This document shows positions 16,733 through 26,137 of a DNA stretch of 42,772 nucleotides, piece after piece. How positions within the stretch are numbered: the stretch's first letter is position 1; the number at the start of each line of letters is the position of its first letter. The DNA is taken from the NCBI RefSeq assembly GCF_000285555.1, contig NZ_HE611002.1:96075-138846 (forward strand), read 5' to 3'. The notes under the pieces were generated by a model. The model worked only from the letters and a program-made list of their open reading frames with translations, ran no database searches and was not told the origin of the DNA. This DNA is from Kurthia massiliensis. Its GTDB lineage: Bacteria; Bacillota; Bacilli; Bacillales_A; Planococcaceae. The translations under genes were made by a program, and so were the position numbers.

Positions 16733-18705
16733 TACTTTGAGCTCCCCTCTATTACGTGATCGATTGCGACTTTCAAACGTTGAATCGTCTCATCGATCGT
16801 ATCAGCTTCTAATTGGCACGCCGCATTCGTTAAATGGCCACCGCCGCCTAGCTCTTCCATGACGAGCTGTACGTTGATGTCACCAAGCGAACGTGCCGAG
16901 ATGCCGATACGACCGTCTGCGCGATGCGCGATGACGAACGACGCTGAAATGCCTTGCATTGACAATAAAATGTCGGCTGTTTGCGCAATCAATACTGAAT
17001 TGTATACTTTTGTGCCTTCCCCGTGTGCAATCGCGATCGTGTCATGGTACATGTCGGCTGTCTCAATAATTTTCGAGCGCGCGATATACGTGTCCATATC
17101 TTCCTTCAGCATATTTTGCACGAGTACAGTATCTGCACCGTTAATGCGTAAATAAGACGCCGCCTCGAACGTTCGAGCACCGGTACGTAACGTGAAACTT
17201 TTCGTATCGACGATAATCCCTGCAAGGAGGGCAGTTGCTTCTAACATAGTTAGTTTATCATTTTTCGGCTGATATTCTAGTAGTTCCGTTACAAGCTCTG
17301 CCGTTGATGAAGCATAAGGCTCCATATAGACAAGCATCGGCTTGTTGACGAATTCTTCACCGCGACGATGGTGGTCAATGACGACGACTTTTTCCGTACG
17401 CTCTAATAAGCGGTCATCAATCGTCATCGACGGTTTATGCGTATCGACGATCACAAGTAACGACTTATCCGTCATTCGTTCTAACGCTTGTTCTGGCGTT
17501 AAAAACTTATCGTATAAATCCGACTTCTCTTTCACGACTTTCATTAAACGTGTGATGCTGTTGTCGATGTTATCAAAGTCGATCACCACGTAGCCATTAA
17601 TGTTGTTCATCGACGCCATTTTACGCACACCAATCGACGCACCAATTGCGTCCATATCCGGCATTTTATGACCCATGACGAACACTTGATCACTATCTTG
17701 AATTAAATCACGCAGCGCATGTGAAATGACACGTGCACGCACGCGCGTACGTTTTTCGACTGGGTTCGTTTTCCCGCCGTAAAACTTCACTTTACCGTCT
17801 GGTTGTTTAATCGCTACTTGGTCACCACCACGACCGAGTACGAGGTCTAAACTTGATTGTGCAAGTTCTCCTAGTTCGACGAGTGACGGTGAACCAGCAC
17901 CGATACCGATACTTAATGTTAGTGGTAAGCTTTGCTGCGCTGTTTCTTCGCGGATTTCATCTAAAATCGCAAATTTCTTTTTCTCAAGCTTTTGAAGGAT
18001 CGACTCGTTCATAATGGCGATAAAGCGATCGGTATTCGTACGCTTGATGAAAATGTCATTGACGTTGCTCCATTTATTAATGATCGACGTTACGAGCGCA
18101 TTCGTTTGGCTACGATGCTGGTCGTCCATGTTTTCCGTTAAGTCATCATAATTGTCGATAAATAAAATACCGACAACTGTGCGGTCATCATAATACAGTT
18201 CTTCAATTTCAACTTGTTCGGTAATATCAAAGAAGTATAAGAGCTTTTCATTTCGTTTGTAGCGCGTTTGATATTGACGATCGCGAATCGTAATCGTCAT
18301 TTCATTGAAATCATCATGTTTTACGAAGCCATTCAGTTCTTCCGAAATATCGACTAAGCTTTTGCCGACAAGTGTATCTGCCTGCATCACTTTGCGCATA
18401 AACGGATTGGCCCACTCTACCTCGTAATGGTCATTAATTAAAATAACCCCGATTGGCATTTGTAAGAGCGCCTCTTCCCCGACTTCTTTTAACCTATAAG
18501 ATAAAAGTTCGATATGCTTTTCCGTTTGCTCATACGTATCTTTTTCCGCTTTAAAGGCAATCGATAAAATAATGATCATCACGACGCCGTAAATTGCGCC
18601 GACGATCGGATAAAGCATCACGATTGTAACGATGCTAACGACTGTTAATAGCGATAAAATAATGAGCGGATAGCGTACCGGCCTCTTTCTAAATAGAGTA
18701 TCCAA
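16732..18705 (-). CDS. gdpP: GdpP, cyclic-di-AMP phosphodiesterase
   Basis: 657 residues. It hydrolyses c-di-AMP to pApA and so affects potassium balance, wall stress and beta-lactam tolerance. Order: two membrane helices (about 14-53), a PAS domain (about 75-165) that binds heme in relatives, a degenerate GGDEF domain (about 170-300; the site reads RGGDQ at 292-296, so cyclase activity is not expected), then the DHH domain with H346, D350 and D352 in [12 protein letters not shown]421 in VDTHKPS and the D444-H445-H446 motif, and DHHA1 with GGGGH near the end. All expected manganese ligands are present. It lies 11 bases after yybS. Confidence 0.96.
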   Translation of the reverse strand: MDTLFRKRPVRYPLIILSLLTVVSIVTIVMLYPIVGAIYGVVMIIILSIAFKAEKDTYEQTEKHIELLSYRLKEVGEEALLQMPIGVILINDHYEVEWANPFMRKVMQADTLVGKSLVDISEELNGFVKHDDFNEMTITIRDRQYQTRYKRNEKLLYFFDITEQVEIEELYYDDRTVVGILFIDNYDDLTENMDDQHRSQTNALVTSIINKWSNVNDIFIKRTNTDRFIAIMNESILQKLEKKKFAILDEIREETAQQSLPLTLSIGIGAGSPSLVELGELAQSSLDLVLGRGGDQVAIKQPDGKVKFYGGKTNPVEKRTRVRARVISHALRDLIQDSDQVFVMGHKMPDMDAIGASIGVRKMASMNNINGYVVIDFDNIDNSITRLMKVVKEKSDLYDKFLTPEQALERMTDKSLLVIVDTHKPSMTIDDRLLERTEKVVVIDHHRRGEEFVNKPMLVYMEPYASSTAELVTELLEYQPKNDKLTMLEATALLAGIIVDTKSFTLRTGARTFEAASYLRINGADTVLVQNMLKEDMDTYIARSKIIETADMYHDTIAIAHGEGTKVYNSVLIAQTADILLSMQGISASFVIAHRADGRIGISARSLGDINVQLVMEELGGGGHLTNAACQLEADTIDETIQRLKVAIDHVIEGSSK

Positions 18706-18716
18706 AATATCAACTC

Positions 18717-19670
18717 CTATTTCTTCGTCTCACCAGTAATGAATCCACGCACATTGAACCCTAAATCAATAAGGCCAATAAGCGACACGAATTGCATCAG
18801 TGGAATGGCAATAATCACCGCGATCACTGCCACACCTTTTGGCATGTTCTTTTCGTGTAGGAAATAAAAAATGAGCGATAGTCCTTGTAATGCCAGTAGC
18901 ATTGATAGTACTAAAGACAAGTTTAAAATTGCTACATAAAAATATGTACCCTCTTCTGGTTTTACAAATAACGATAATGCTAAAACAATTAGATAATACC
19001 ATAAAATGGAACGAGGTAATTGCATTAGACGAAACGGTTTAAATTTTGGTACATCTAGTTTAAAACGTTTTAATAGTGGTAAATTGATCGACAAAATAAT
19101 AAACGTAATCGTTAATACACAAAAAACGATGACAGATGGCATCGTATACGTGACCGATTTTTCCATCATGTCGAATTGCGTCTCGAATTGTTGCATTTGC
19201 GCTTCCGATAAATTAGCTTCTACCATCATTTTACGCGTTAAGTTCATTGATTGCTCAAATGAATCAAGACCCACTTGTAAAATGTTCATATTCATCAGTT
19301 TCGCAAAAGCTGTGTAAACGATACCGAATGTAATAAGTGTTGCACCACTTGTTGCTAAAAACATTGCGAGCTTACTTTTCTTTTTACGAATCATAATCCC
19401 TATCACGAGACCGATAAGCGCAAAAATAAAGGCAGCCGGCAATGCGGCAAAACCGCCACCGACGATAAACGATAGGGCAATGGCCACGATCGTTGCAGCG
19501 ATCGACGAACTTAGTTGATACTTCGCACTATACCAAGCGAGTGGCAATGGGAGTACCCAAATCGCCACGATATAAAGCATTGGAATATACGTCGATGCCG
19601 CTAATAATACCGTAAAGATGGCTACCATCATCGCGCCATGCGTAAGGCGACGCGTACTATTTTCTGGCAT
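18717..19670 (-). CDS. yybS: YybS-family (DUF2232) multispan membrane protein
   Basis: 317 residues with about eight hydrophobic helices, starting MPENSTRRLTHGAMMVAIFTVLLAASTYIPMLYIVAIWVLPLPLAWYSAKY. The family is predicted to be membrane-embedded and resembles the S-component type of ECF transporters in layout, but no substrate is known. It is the first gene of yybS-gdpP-rplI-dnaB, the same order as B. subtilis. A promoter lies at 19718-19746. Function remains unknown; the constant link with gdpP suggests a membrane role in the same stress system, which is inference. Confidence 0.9.
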   Translation of the reverse strand: MPENSTRRLTHGAMMVAIFTVLLAASTYIPMLYIVAIWVLPLPLAWYSAKYQLSSSIAATIVAIALSFIVGGGFAALPAAFIFALIGLVIGIMIRKKKSKLAMFLATSGATLITFGIVYTAFAKLMNMNILQVGLDSFEQSMNLTRKMMVEANLSEAQMQQFETQFDMMEKSVTYTMPSVIVFCVLTITFIILSINLPLLKRFKLDVPKFKPFRLMQLPRSILWYYLIVLALSLFVKPEEGTYFYVAILNLSLVLSMLLALQGLSLIFYFLHEKNMPKGVAVIAVIIAIPLMQFVSLIGLIDLGFNVRGFITGETKK

Positions 19671-19717
19671 GTTGAACCTTCCTTTTTAAGAGAAACTTTT
19701 TAATATTTCATCTTTCC

Positions 19718-19746
19718 ATTGTAACATGTTTCATAGTCGCTCACAA
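19718..19746 (-). promoter_or_regulatory. Promoter of the yybS-gdpP-rplI-dnaB operon
   Basis: On the minus strand TTGTGA (19746-19741), 17 bp, TACAAT (19723-19718), about 48 bp before the yybS ATG. Confidence 0.6.
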
Positions 19747-19816
19747 AAAATGGCCGAGCGATCAAACTGTACAAATGCATGTATGAAACGGCACGATTGA
19801 ACCGTTTTAGATAAAC

Positions 19817-19847
19817 AAAAAACGACTAGACAAAAGTCTAGTCGTTT
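19817..19847 (-). terminator. Terminator of the rpsF-ssb-rpsR operon
   Basis: Perfect 11-bp stem AACGACTAGAC / GTCTAGTCGTT with a four-base loop, then T on the minus strand; just after the rpsR stop. Confidence 0.9.
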
Positions 19848-19861
19848 ATATAAGCCTAAGC

Positions 19862-20098
19862 TTATTTTTCTTCAGCTACGAATGGAAGTAAAGCCATTAC
19901 ACGTGCAGTTTTGATAGCTAGAGTTAATTTACGTTGGTATTTAGCGCTAGTACCAGTTACGCGACGTGGTAAGATTTTGCCTCGTTCTGAGATGAATTTT
20001 TTTAGTAAATCAGCATCTTTATAATCAATGTGTTTGATGTTGTTAGATGTGAAGTAACAAACTTTACGGCGTTTGCGGCCTCCTCGACGTGGTGCCAT
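19862..20098 (-). CDS. rpsR: Ribosomal protein bS18
   Basis: 78 residues, starting [58 protein letters not shown], the classic S18 core. It binds with S6 on the platform of the 30S subunit. The start is the ATG at 20098, nine bases after AAGGAGGG; a TTG two codons upstream is too close to that site. The single Cys in KVCYF is the C-minus type, without the full zinc set. Last gene of rpsF-ssb-rpsR. Confidence 0.97.
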   Translation of the reverse strand: MAPRRGGRKRRKVCYFTSNNIKHIDYKDADLLKKFISERGKILPRRVTGTSAKYQRKLTLAIKTARVMALLPFVAEEK

Positions 20099-20122
20099 GA
20101 TCAATTTCCCTCCTTCTTAAAT

Positions 20123-20698
20123 TTAGAATGGTAGATCGTCTTCAGAAACGTCAAGCTTCGAGTTATCGTTGCTTGGTGCTGCAAAAGGATCTTCATTCAT
20201 GTTTGTATAGTTTTGATTAGTTGGCTGATTCTGTTGATAAGATGGTTGTTGATAACCGCCTTGTTGAGAATTACCGAACTGGTTGCCCCCAAACTGGTTG
20301 CCGCCATTGTAAGACTGTTGTTGGAATCCGCCTTGTTGTTGGAATCCGCCTTGGCCTTGTTGATAATTGCTGTTAGCGTTTTTCGGTTCTAGGAACTGAA
20401 CGTTATCAGCGATCACCTCTGTCGTGTAGACACGTTTACCGTCTTGCCCTTCATAACTACCTGTTTGGATACGTCCTTGAACGCCCGCAAGGCTTCCTTT
20501 GTGCAAGAATTGTGCACAGTTTTCAGCTTGTTTGCGCCAAACTACGATATTAATGAAGTCCGCTTGTCTTTCACCATTTTGGCTAGAGAACGGGCGATTT
20601 ACAGCAAGTGTAAAACGAGCTACAGCAACACCAGATTGTGTCTGGCGAAGTTCAGGGTCCTTCGTTAAACGACCGACTAATACGACATTATTAATCAT
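20123..20698 (-). CDS. ssb: Single-stranded DNA-binding protein
   Basis: 191 residues. The OB fold (1-~108) begins [38 protein letters not shown] disordered Gly/Gln/Asn tail follows, with repeats of the type GGFQQQ and GGNQFG, and then the acidic tip SEDDLPF that recruits replication and repair partners. It protects ssDNA at the fork as a tetramer. It is placed between rpsF and rpsR as in all Bacillales, about 25 bases from rpsR and 40 from rpsF. Confidence 0.98.
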   Translation of the reverse strand: MINNVVLVGRLTKDPELRQTQSGVAVARFTLAVNRPFSSQNGERQADFINIVVWRKQAENCAQFLHKGSLAGVQGRIQTGSYEGQDGKRVYTTEVIADNVQFLEPKNANSNYQQGQGGFQQQGGFQQQSYNGGNQFGGNQFGNSQQGGYQQPSYQQNQPTNQNYTNMNEDPFAAPSNDNSKLDVSEDDLPF

Positions 20699-20739
20699 CA
20701 GAATACAACCTCCTTACATTTATATATTACAACTGATTA

Positions 20740-21027
20740 TTAAGCTTCTTCACGTACAGCGATGTGACGGATGATGTCTTCGCTGATGTTAGCAAGACGA
20801 GTGTATTCGTTGATTGCTTCAGTTGGAGCAACAACTTTCATGATTTGGTAGAAACCTTCACGGAAGTCGTTGATTTCGTAAGCAAGACGACGTTTACCCC
20901 ACTCTTTTGATTCAGTAAGTTCAGCACCGTTAGAAGTTAAGATTTCATTGAAACGTTCAACTAAAGCTTTTTTAGCTTCTTCTTCGATGTTTGGACGAAT
21001 GATGTACATTAATTCGTATTTACGCAT
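20740..21027 (-). CDS. rpsF: Ribosomal protein bS6
   Basis: 95 residues, the same length as B. subtilis S6, starting [30 protein letters not shown] and containing [22 protein letters not shown]. It forms a pair with S18 on the 30S platform. The start is the ATG at 21027, nine bases after AAGGAGGTG; an upstream in-frame codon at 21039 lies inside that site. First gene of the operon, with a promoter at 21115-21143 and a structured leader in between that may be autoregulatory. Confidence 0.98.
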   Translation of the reverse strand: MRKYELMYIIRPNIEEEAKKALVERFNEILTSNGAELTESKEWGKRRLAYEINDFREGFYQIMKVVAPTEAINEYTRLANISEDIIRHIAVREEA

Positions 21028-21038
21028 TGTTATTTGCA

Positions 21039-21095
21039 CCTCCTTATGGACTTTGGCCTACCTACCTTCAGATAGGCAAGGAGAGTTAGTATCGA
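21039..21095 (-). promoter_or_regulatory. Structured 5' leader of rpsF that may hide the ribosome site
   Basis: In the minus-strand transcript a CTCCTT (21083-21078) can pair with the AAGGAG of the rpsF ribosome site (21045-21040), enclosing a GCCTA / TAGGC hairpin (21077-21073, 21060-21056). S6:S18 autoregulatory leaders are known in front of rpsF in many bacteria. I did not identify their exact conserved loop here, so this is a structural candidate only. Confidence 0.45.
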
Positions 21096-21114
21096 GTACT
21101 ACTCACATCTTTAA

Positions 21115-21143
21115 ATATTAACATAACGGCTCATGTTATTCAA
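21115..21143 (-). promoter_or_regulatory. Promoter of the rpsF operon
   Basis: On the minus strand TTGAAT (21143-21138), 17 bp, TAATAT (21120-21115), leaving a leader of about 80 bases before the rpsF ATG. Confidence 0.55.
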
Positions 21144-21202
21144 CGATTATTATTCGCTATTTTAGGTCTATTTTGCGATACTATCGATAAGGAGGTGCCG
21201 AC

Positions 21203-21775
21203 ATGGGAGAGCCTACGAAATTTGCCGTAATTGAGCTTGATTTACATCAAATTAGCAAACAAAATATCCAGTTCACAATTATCGGCTCCATCGTTTTACT
21301 CGGTTTATATGCATTGATCTACGGCTTACATATCCATATTTCTTGGACGCTTTTACGCGACTTTACGTTATTTGCAATTGGCTATTGTGCGCTTATCGTC
21401 CTTCACGAAATGTGTCATTTAATTGGTTTCGTGTTGTTCGGACGCGTCCCGCTTCGTACATTAAAGTACGGCTTAAATTTAAAAATGGGCGTCGCGTACG
21501 CCACAACGACCGAACTACTGCCAAATAGCGTTATGCGAAAAGCGTTGTTGCTGCCATTTTGGGTAACAGGCGTCGTGCCGGCACTAATCGGTTTTTGGCT
21601 AGAGAGTCCGATGCTCGTCCTACTCGGTGCGTGGCTTATTGCTGGTGCTGTCGGCGACTTTGCGATGTATGCGGGGCTACTTAAATATCCGAAGCATTGT
21701 CTTGTGAAAGACGATGAAACATACCCGCGCCTGCACTTGTATACGACAAACCCGCTAGAAAAGAAATCAGCGTAA
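21203..21775 (+). CDS. DUF3267 membrane protein with zinc-metalloprotease-like HExxH
   Basis: 190 residues with about four hydrophobic segments (near 24-42, 53-80, 112-135 and 136-160). HEMCH at 68-72 sits within the second segment, the arrangement of DUF3267 proteins, which are thought to be site-2-protease-like metallopeptidases; activity is not shown. A second soft motif is GAVGDFAMYAGLLKYPKH. AAGGAGGTG precedes the ATG. It is the only rightward gene between rlmH and rpmH, divergent from rpsF and ending in a terminator shared with ychF. Confidence 0.85.
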   Translation: MGEPTKFAVIELDLHQISKQNIQFTIIGSIVLLGLYALIYGLHIHISWTLLRDFTLFAIGYCALIVLHEMCHLIGFVLFGRVPLRTLKYGLNLKMGVAYATTTELLPNSVMRKALLLPFWVTGVVPALIGFWLESPMLVLLGAWLIAGAVGDFAMYAGLLKYPKHCLVKDDETYPRLHLYTTNPLEKKSA

Positions 21776-21834
21776 TCCGTTAAAAATGGGCAGCGACTCC
21801 TAATGGAAAAGCGTCCGCTAAATATATAAATCAT

Positions 21835-21877
21835 AAAAAAAGGTGAACCGCATCGAGCGATTCACCTCTTTTTTTGG
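21835..21877. terminator. Bidirectional terminator between the DUF3267 gene and ychF
   Basis: Stem AGGTGAA-CGC / GCG-TTCACCT with A and T tracts on either side; it serves the convergent genes. Confidence 0.85.
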
Positions 21878-21880
21878 ATG

Positions 21881-22981
21881 TTATACGTTGAATAAAAATT
21901 CCATAACGTCGCCATCTTTCACGACATATTCTTTACCTTCAAGACGTAAGCGACCTGCTTCTTTCGCAGCTGTTTTAGAACCGTATTCAACTAAGTCTTC
22001 GAATGAAACTGTTTCTGCACGAATAAAGCCTCGTTCGAAGTCAGAGTGGATTATGCCGGCACATTGTGGTGCTTTCATACCTTTACGGAAAGTCCAAGCG
22101 CGTACTTCTTGTACACCTGCAGTGAAGTAAGTTGCTAAACCTAGTAAGCTGTATGCTGCTTTGATTAGTTTATCAAGACCTGACTCTTCAATGCCTAGTT
22201 CTTCTAAGAACATCGCTTTTTCTTCGTCATCAAGTTGAGCGATTTCTTCTTCGATTTTTGCACATACGACGATTACTTCTGCGCCTTCTTTTGCAGCGTA
22301 TTCGCGTACTTGTTTTACGTATTCGTTGTCTTCTGCGTTTGCAACTTCATCTTCAGAAACGTTTGCTACGTATAGTGCTGGTTTAAGTGTTAACAGGCTT
22401 AAACCTTTGATGATTTTTTTCTCTTCATCATCTAAATCAACAGAGCGTGCTGGCATTTCGTTTGCGAATGCTTCTTTCACTTTTTCAAGTACAGCCGCTT
22501 CAGCCATTGATTCTTTATCTTTTTGTTTCGCAAGTTTGCTTACTTTTGCGTAACGTTTATCGACAGATTCTAAGTCAGCTAAAATTAACTCTAAGTTGAT
22601 GACTTCGATGTCGCTAATTGGATCTACTTTACCCGCAACGTGTGTGATGTTTTCATCTTCGAAGCAACGTACAACTTGTGTAATCGCATCTACTTCACGA
22701 ATGTGAGATAAGAATTTGTTTCCTAAACCTTCACCTTGGCTTGCGCCTTTTACGATACCCGCGATATCTGTAAATTCGAATGAAGTCGGTACAGTTTTTT
22801 TCGGTTCTACTAGTTCAGTTAATTTATCTAAACGAGCGTCTGGCACTTCTACAATTCCTACGTTCGGGTCGATTGTTGCGAAAGGATAGTTCGCTGCAAG
22901 TGCGCCTGCTTTTGTAATTGCGTTAAATAATGTCGATTTACCAACGTTAGGTAAACCTACGATACCGGCTGTTAAAGCCAT
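21881..22981 (-). CDS. ychF: Redox-regulated ATPase/GTPase YchF (Obg family, OLA1)
   Basis: 366 residues, the standard length. G1 is GLPNVGKST at residues 8-16 and G3 lies in [24 protein letters not shown]. The G4 region lacks the GTP-specific Asp (NVSE type), in line with the family's preference for ATP. A coiled-coil insert is at about 130-200, and the C-terminal TGS domain ends [46 protein letters not shown]. It associates with ribosomes and stress control. Start at the ATG 22981; an ATG two codons upstream is closer to the AAAGG site and remains possible. Confidence 0.96.
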   Translation of the reverse strand: MALTAGIVGLPNVGKSTLFNAITKAGALAANYPFATIDPNVGIVEVPDARLDKLTELVEPKKTVPTSFEFTDIAGIVKGASQGEGLGNKFLSHIREVDAITQVVRCFEDENITHVAGKVDPISDIEVINLELILADLESVDKRYAKVSKLAKQKDKESMAEAAVLEKVKEAFANEMPARSVDLDDEEKKIIKGLSLLTLKPALYVANVSEDEVANAEDNEYVKQVREYAAKEGAEVIVVCAKIEEEIAQLDDEEKAMFLEELGIEESGLDKLIKAAYSLLGLATYFTAGVQEVRAWTFRKGMKAPQCAGIIHSDFERGFIRAETVSFEDLVEYGSKTAAKEAGRLRLEGKEYVVKDGDVMEFLFNV

Positions 22982-23058
22982 GTTCATCCACAACCTTTCA
23001 AATTGTTCATAACGTGTTTAACCTGTTTATTATAATTTTTCAGCACGTAAAAGTCTAT

Positions 23059-23256
23059 TTATTGTTCAGGTGCTGCAATGAGCACTTTCTTTAATTTCTT
23101 TTCAAATTCACGACGAGGAATGAGCACACTATGCTGGCATCCTGTACATTTAATGCGGATGTCTGCGCCTAAACGAATAATCTTCCATGCATTCGTACCA
23201 CACGGATGCTGTTTTTTCATTTCGACGACATCATTTAAATTATATGTCTTGTCCAT
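23059..23256 (-). CDS. yyzM: DUF951 small protein (YyzM family)
   Basis: 65 residues: MDKTYNLNDVVEMKKQHPCGTNAWKIIRLGADIRIKCTGCQHSVLIPRREFEKKLKKVL. This is the complete DUF951 signature, with C19 in HPCGTN and C37-x-x-C40, which could hold a metal ion. Function unknown; it almost always lies between an MscS-type channel gene and ychF, as here. Its ATG overlaps the stop of the channel gene by one base, so it is translationally coupled to it. Confidence 0.93.
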   Translation of the reverse strand: MDKTYNLNDVVEMKKQHPCGTNAWKIIRLGADIRIKCTGCQHSVLIPRREFEKKLKKVLIAAPEQ

Positions 23257-24131
23257 TATTCTTCGCCCTCCTCTGATACGGCATGCGCCTCACGTTCGTA
23301 AATCATCATTTTCGGATACGGAATGTCGATACCGTTTTCGTCAAATAACTGTTTCACGTCGCGACGAATTTTACGTGATACCGCAAAATGTTGCATCGGT
23401 AATGTTTCGACAGAAATACGTAACGTTACTTCTGCACCGACGACGCTTTGAACGCCGAGTAATGTCGGTGTTTCCACGATCATATCCATTTCAGACGGTA
23501 ATGTCACTAAATAGTTTTCAATGAGTTGTTCCGCCTTCGCGATATCTGAGCTATATGCCACACTCACGTCAATAATCGCAACAGAGTTGTTGATCGAATA
23601 GTTCACGACTTCGGTAATCGTACCATTTGGCACAATGTTAATTTCCCCAGCCGCACCTTTAATTTTCGTCGTACGTAAACCAATTTCTAACACAGTACCT
23701 TCAACAGCCGTTAATTTAATGTAGTCCCCAACACCGAATTGGTCTTCAAAAATGATGAAAAATCCGGTAATGACGTCTTTTACTAAACTTTGTGCACCGA
23801 AACCGATTGCTAAACCGACAACCCCAGCACCGGCGATTAAACCGGTAACGTTAATGCCGACGATTGATAAACAAGCGACTCCTGCAATGAAGTAAACGAC
23901 GTAGGCGACAATACTTTTTAATAGGCGAAGCACTGTACGATAACGACGTTCTGTATTGTAACCCGTTTGGATTTTATCGTTCAAACCCATACGGAGCGTA
24001 AAAGCTTTCGTAATCGCTGCACGCGCAATACGGACGATGAGCATCGCACCGACGAGAATGCAGACGATTTTCAATGCGCCAATGCCGAGTGCACTCCACA
24101 TTTTTTCGTCCATGATTTCATTCATAAGCAT
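23256..24131 (-). CDS. Small-conductance mechanosensitive channel (MscS family)
   Basis: About 291 residues. Three membrane helices are near 12-34, 62-85 and 90-115, the last being the pore helix: [38 protein letters not shown] is the glycine/alanine-rich TM3 plus the start of the beta domain. The C-terminal domain carries the MscS fold ([35 protein letters not shown]). It releases solutes on osmotic downshift. Start uncertain: the ATG at 24131 follows AAAAGGG; a TTG at 24149 follows AGAGGAG at a longer spacing; the frame is open to 24188. Operon with the DUF951 gene. Confidence 0.92.
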   Translation of the reverse strand: [291 protein letters not shown]

Positions 24132-24176
24132 ATCGTAGCCCTTTTGCAAAATACTCAAGCTCCTCTTTATCATATT

Positions 24177-24213
24177 GAAAACAGCCATCTACAAAAACGT
24201 AAATAGCTGTTTT
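24177..24213 (-). terminator. Hairpin after parB, probable terminator
   Basis: Stem AAAACAGC...TAC / GTA...GCTGTTTT with mismatches, T-rich on both sides. It lies about 80 bases after the parB stop and just before the MscS gene. Confidence 0.45.
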
Positions 24214-24295
24214 ATCTAACACTCATTATAGTCAAAACGAATTCGAATTTCGATTTATTTCGCTGTGATTTTAAAGAACGGACATAATTGACCGA

Positions 24296-25108
24296 TTACG
24301 CTTCATCAATTTTTAAAAGTTGTAAAATACGTGCTAAATCTTCGTCAGAGAAAAAGTCGATTTCGATTTTTCCTTTGTTTTTAGACGCTGTAATTGAGAC
24401 GTTCGTTCCGAAATGGTCGCGCAACGTCGCGGCCGTTTCTTCGAAGTATAAATGTTGAATGCTTTTTTTCGTTGTCACACGTGAAACATCTTCGTTTAAT
24501 TTGTGGACGTAGCTTTCAAGTTTACGCACGTTCATTTGCTCATCGACGACTTTTTTCGCGATAAGTGGAATAATTTTTTTACGTTTAATACCGATGAGCG
24601 CGCGGCCATGTCCCATTGAGAGTTCACCGCGGTCAAGCATTTGTTGCACGTCTTCAGGTAATGTTAATAGGCGCACGTGGTTTGCAATATACGAACGGCT
24701 TTTACCGAGTCGTTCCGCAAGCATTTCTTGCGTCAAGTCGAGTGTATCCATCAATTTACGGTACGACTCCGCTTCTTCAATCGGCGTTAAATCTTCGCGT
24801 TGTAAATTTTCGAGCGTTGCGAGTTCCATCATTTCGCGGTCATTGTAGTTGCGTACGACTGCAGGAATATGGGCAATCAACGCTTTTTTCGTCGCGCGGA
24901 ATCGACGTTCACCAGCGACGATTTCGTAAAAATTACCGGCGTGGCGTAAAATAATCGGTTGTAAAATCCCATGTGCTTGAATCGACTGTGATAGTTCATT
25001 GAGCGCCTCTTCATTAAAAATGCGACGCGGTTGGAATGGGTTCGGTCGGATTTTACGAACTGGAATGAGCTCGACTTTATCTTGGTCTGATACGTTTACT
25101 ATGTCCAT
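24296..25108 (-). CDS. parB: Chromosome-partitioning protein ParB (Spo0J)
   Basis: 270 residues. This CTP-dependent DNA clamp loads at parS sites, spreads, and recruits SMC condensin. The N-terminal ParB/Srx domain holds the CTP-binding GERRFRA at 66-72 and ENLQREDLTPIEEA; the helix-turn-helix TQEMLAERLGKSRSYIANHVRLL is at about 125-148; the dimerisation domain is at the C-terminus. The N-terminal segment that stimulates ParA is present (DIVNVSDQDKVELIPVRKIRPNPFQPR), but no parA precedes it: the usual soj slot between noc and parB is only 60 bp and holds a terminator. AAGGAAG precedes the ATG. A parS site lies within its coding sequence. Confidence 0.95.
   Translation of the reverse strand: MDIVNVSDQDKVELIPVRKIRPNPFQPRRIFNEEALNELSQSIQAHGILQPIILRHAGNFYEIVAGERRFRATKKALIAHIPAVVRNYNDREMMELATLENLQREDLTPIEEAESYRKLMDTLDLTQEMLAERLGKSRSYIANHVRLLTLPEDVQQMLDRGELSMGHGRALIGIKRKKIIPLIAKKVVDEQMNVRKLESYVHKLNEDVSRVTTKKSIQHLYFEETAATLRDHFGTNVSITASKNKGKIEIDFFSDEDLARILQLLKIDEA
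24473..24488. promoter_or_regulatory. parS site inside parB
   Basis: TGTCACACGTGAAACA matches the Bacillus parS consensus TGTTTCACGTGAAACA at 14 of 16 positions, with the central CACGTG intact. B. subtilis also has a parS inside spo0J. Confidence 0.8.
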
Positions 25109-25126
25109 GACGATCTTCCTTTCATG

Positions 25127-25152
25127 AAAAAATCTCGCGAATGCGAGATTTT
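25127..25152 (-). terminator. Terminator between noc and parB
   Basis: Perfect 10-bp stem AAAATCTCGC / GCGAGATTTT with loop GAAT. It lies 17 bases after the noc stop, where soj normally begins. Confidence 0.85.
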
Positions 25153-25168
25153 CAAAATTAAAATAAGG

Positions 25169-26023
25169 CTATTTCGATTTCTTTTTCGGAATGCGAACAG
25201 TGACTTGGAAATAGTCATCATTTTCTTCTTCGGTCGTGTCGATATCAATGCCATTATCATGAATGACTGACACCGATTCACGAATTGTATTTAACGCTAA
25301 ACGAACGTCGCGATGCACAATGCGGCGAACGCGTTTTTTCTTCGGTTTTTTCGGTGTCGCTGTTAGCTGTTCAATACGTTGCTCCAACTGACGGACGTTG
25401 TAATCTTTTTCAAGTGTCTCATGAAATAAAACACGCTGCAAAGCCGGGTCTTTTAGCGGAATTAATGCGCGTGCATGTCGCTCTGAAATTTGACGATGTA
25501 AAATCGCATCTTGCACTTCTTCAGGCAGCTTTAACAATCGTAATTTATTCGCAATCGTCGACTGACCTTTCCCGAGACGCTCTGCAAGTGCACCTTGCGT
25601 CAAGTTGTGCATTTTCAATAACGACTCATACGCATGCGCTTCTTCAATCGCTGTTAATTCTTCGCGCTGTAAGTTTTCAATGAGGGCAATCGATGCCGTT
25701 TCTTGTTCGCTCATTTCTCGAATAATGACCGGTGCTTCCGTCCAGTTTAACGATTGCATTGCACGGTATCGACGCTCTCCTGCAATAATTTCAAATGTAT
25801 CGTGTTCGACTTCTCGCACGACGATCGGTTGAATGACACCATGAGAAGCGATCGTTTGTGCCAGTTCGGCAAGCTTGGCGCTGTCAAAAATCGTTCGTGG
25901 CTGATAGCGATTCGGATGAATTTGATCGATTGGCAATTGCACAACGGTTTCATGATTTTTGGCTGAGGCTATCTCCTCTGCTTTCTCACTCGATCCAAAA
26001 AAACGTGAAAAAGCACTTTTCAT
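25169..26023 (-). CDS. noc: Nucleoid occlusion factor Noc (ParB paralogue)
   Basis: 284 residues. It binds Noc sites on the chromosome and, through an amphipathic N-terminal helix, the membrane, blocking Z-ring assembly over DNA. That helix is visible (MKSAFSRFFGSSEKAEE), and it fixes the start at the ATG 26023, eight bases after AAAGGTGG; the frame's GTG at 26035 lies inside that site. CTP-binding GERRYRA is at 82-88. The helix-turn-helix is TQGALAERLGKGQSTIANKLRLLKLP at about 142-167. A -10 like TATAAT (26064-26059) lies upstream. Noc rather than a second ParB: the FSRFFG motif, ENLQREELTAIEEA and gene position all agree. Confidence 0.95.
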   Translation of the reverse strand: MKSAFSRFFGSSEKAEEIASAKNHETVVQLPIDQIHPNRYQPRTIFDSAKLAELAQTIASHGVIQPIVVREVEHDTFEIIAGERRYRAMQSLNWTEAPVIIREMSEQETASIALIENLQREELTAIEEAHAYESLLKMHNLTQGALAERLGKGQSTIANKLRLLKLPEEVQDAILHRQISERHARALIPLKDPALQRVLFHETLEKDYNVRQLEQRIEQLTATPKKPKKKRVRRIVHRDVRLALNTIRESVSVIHDNGIDIDTTEEENDDYFQVTVRIPKKKSK

Positions 26024-26105
26024 TTCGAGCACCACCTTTTTCGATATTTGCTAATTCTATTATAGTGAATTTCCATCAAAAATACATGACTAACTACGGA
26101 AAAAG

Positions 26106-26137
26106 AAAAAGCTGTGCAAAAAGTTATGCACAGCTTT
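26106..26137 (-). terminator. Terminator of rsmG carrying a DnaA-box sequence
   Basis: Stem AAAGCTGTGCA / TGCACAGCTTT (26108-26118, 26127-26137) followed by T on the minus strand. The right arm and loop together spell TTATGCACA (26124-26132). Confidence 0.8.

Noticed and set aside
20203..20370. Short direct repeats in the ssb gene
   Set aside because: They encode the Gln/Gly/Asn-rich disordered tail usual for SSB; no separate repeat element is needed.
23348..23363. parS-like TGTTTCACGT half in the MscS gene
   Set aside because: Only the left half matches; the right half reads CGCGAC instead of GAAACA.
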